From the NCBI GenBank assembly GCA_020636025.1, contig JACJYQ010000002.1, positions 558,001 through 622,000 on the forward strand: a stretch of 64,000 nucleotides of DNA, read 5' to 3'. The position numbers and the translations under genes are program-made. The notes under the pieces are model-generated. The model had not been told where the DNA came from and did no database searches. It was given only the letters and a program-made list of their open reading frames with translations. This DNA is from Lewinellaceae bacterium. GTDB lineage: Bacteria; Bacteroidota; Bacteroidia; Chitinophagales; Saprospiraceae. Each line of letters starts with the position of its first letter. The stretch's first letter is position 1. This document shows positions 62,901 through 64,000 of the stretch, piece by piece.

Positions 62901-62932
62901 CATTAGCTAATTATCACATTAGCTAATTATCC
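62901..62932. repeat. Two direct copies of ATTAGCTAATTATC
   Basis: ATTAGCTAATTATC occurs at 62901-62914 and 62917-62930, 16 bases apart, just before xseA. Each copy contains the palindrome ATTAGCTAAT. It may be an operator or a small AT-rich repeat; there is no evidence to choose. Confidence 0.45.
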
Positions 62933-62941
62933 AATTAAAAA

Positions 62942-64000
62942 GTGTCTTCCTTATTTGAATTAAACGAACATATCCGCCGCATCATCGCGCTGAACTTCCC
63001 GCAGGCAGTATGGGTAAGTGCAGAGGTGCTGCGATTGGGAGAATCCAGGGGACACTACTATCTGGAGTTGGTGCAAAAAGGAGAGGATGATAGTGTGGTA
63101 GCTCAGGCTTCCGGTGTGATTTGGGCAAGCGATTTCCGGCAGATACTGGCGACTCAGGGGCTTGGATTGAGATCCGTTTTGAGGGAAGGTCTTGAACTGA
63201 AAATGCTTGTCAGGCCCGATTTTCATGAAAAATACGGCTTGAAACTCCAGATCACGGATATTGATCCAGCCTACACCCTTGGACAGATAGACATGCAGCG
63301 GCGCCAAACGGTTCAAAGCCTGAAAGATGCCGGTTTGTTTGATAAGAACCGTGACAAAAAGTTGCCCATAGTGCTGCAGCAGATCGCGGTGATCAGCTCA
63401 AAAACAGCGGCAGGCTTGCAAGATTTTCTGGAACAAATTCAGGGAAACAGCTTTGGGTATGCATTTGATATAAGCGTATTTACTGCGGCAGTTCAAGGAG
63501 TAAATGCAGGTCCTGAGATAAACCAGGCTTTAGCTAAAATTGCGAAGCAGGCAGATAAGTTTGATTGCATAGCTATTGTCAGAGGCGGTGGCTCCCGACT
63601 CGACTTATCGGCTTTTGACGGTCTGGAATTGTCTACGGCCATAGCCAATTTTCCACTTCCCGTCATTACGGGCATTGGCCACGATGTAGACGAATCGGTG
63701 GTTGACCTGGTTGCCAATCGTTCGTTGAAAACACCGACTGCAGTTGCGGAGTTCATACTTCAGCACAATCTTCAGTTTGAAGGAGGTATATATGAATTAG
63801 GAGAGCAACTTCGCGACATCGCATCGCGCCAATTGTACTCCGCTTCTTTACAAATAGAACAGGGGATTTCTCAAGTAAAATGGTCTGCTCAAGGCAGGCT
63901 ACAGCAAGCCAGTCTGCATATAATCTCGGCAAAGGAAAAGCTTCCACTTTTTGCTCAACGCCTGATGCAATCGCAACATAAAACCCTGGAACAACTGGAA
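62942..64000 (+). CDS. xseA: Exodeoxyribonuclease VII large subunit, 3' truncated
   Basis: The frame starts at a GTG (62942; SSLFELNEHIRRIIALNFP follows) preceded by an A-rich stretch, and stays open to the window end, giving 353 residues. The N-terminal OB-fold (VWVSAEVLRLGESRGHYYLE) and the catalytic-domain pieces IAVISSKTAAGLQDFL, IVRGGGSRLDLSAFD and TGIGHDVDESVVDLVANRS match XseA. The C-terminal coiled coil begins near the end. The enzyme degrades single-stranded DNA with XseB, whose gene usually follows and is outside the window. Confidence 0.95.
   Translation, partial: MSSLFELNEHIRRIIALNFPQAVWVSAEVLRLGESRGHYYLELVQKGEDDSVVAQASGVIWASDFRQILATQGLGLRSVLREGLELKMLVRPDFHEKYGLKLQITDIDPAYTLGQIDMQRRQTVQSLKDAGLFDKNRDKKLPIVLQQIAVISSKTAAGLQDFLEQIQGNSFGYAFDISVFTAAVQGVNAGPEINQALAKIAKQADKFDCIAIVRGGGSRLDLSAFDGLELSTAIANFPLPVITGIGHDVDESVVDLVANRSLKTPTAVAEFILQHNLQFEGGIYELGEQLRDIASRQLYSASLQIEQGISQVKWSAQGRLQQASLHIISAKEKLPLFAQRLMQSQHKTLEQLE

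Noticed and set aside
1..64000. tRNA, rRNA or prophage genes
   Set aside because: I read for tRNA T-loop signatures, rRNA-like sequence and phage structural or integrase genes on both strands and found none.

Overview
The window looks like chromosomal DNA of a Bacteroidota bacterium, most likely from the Saprospiria/Chitinophagia side of the phylum. Evidence: promoter boxes of the form TAnnTTTG (often extended to TAnnTTTGC), a surface protein ending in a type IX secretion (T9SS) sorting domain, families typical of the phylum (DUF4293, DUF5777 beta-barrel, tRNA_anti-like OB protein), lipoproteins with short lipoboxes, and AT-rich palindromic repeats between genes. Genus cannot be read from the sequence. 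No rRNA, tRNA, CRISPR array, transposase, integrase or phage gene was seen.

Layout. 1-15 kb: a truncated response regulator, DUF4293, secreted and membrane hypotheticals, pth, hppD, an M14 peptidase, metF, two acyl-CoA ligases, a GT39 glycosyltransferase and a YegS-like lipid kinase. 15-24 kb: a structured gap that may hold a small RNA, a TPR protein, a Wzz/O-antigen ligase pair, DoxX, pbpC, ruvX and def. 23.7-30.3 kb: a tetR-tolC-MFP-RND efflux operon. 30.4-35.8 kb: an ECF sigma factor, an anti-sigma-like protein fused to a beta-propeller, and a divergent T9SS surface protein with 69-residue repeats. 35.9-40.1 kb: an AraC regulator and a cupin/alcohol dehydrogenase/cupin/tautomerase/EamA operon in which one cupin and the dehydrogenase carry export signals.

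40.1-47.6 kb is the most interesting part, a sulfur-assimilation island. A four-gene operon (CysM-like synthase, JAMM peptidase, sulfur-carrier protein, MoeZ-like E1 with rhodanese) matches the mycobacterial Mec/CysO/CysM/MoeZ route of protein-thiocarboxylate cysteine synthesis. In front of it lies a 34-codon leader peptide with six cysteines in seven codons, then a 17-bp intrinsic terminator, which is the layout of a cysteine attenuator. The carrier protein has four residues after its Gly-Gly, so it should need trimming before use. Two inverted copies of a roughly 200-bp palindromic MITE-like element flank the operon. Next come an Rrf2 regulator with four clustered cysteines and, divergently, DUF2061, an APS-type reductase (cysH), cysD and cysN. 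Sulfite reductase and serine acetyltransferase are not in the window.

47.6-64 kb: a lipoprotein, aroB, DUF5777, YceI, an OB-fold protein, two haem c lipoproteins, an unlisted 42-residue membrane protein, uvrA, the str operon (rpsL-rpsG-fusA, closed by a terminator), a sensor histidine kinase, an unrecognised protein and a truncated xseA. Many start codons were moved to an internal ATG where the longest frame began at an implausible GTG/TTG or lacked homology; this is noted per entry.
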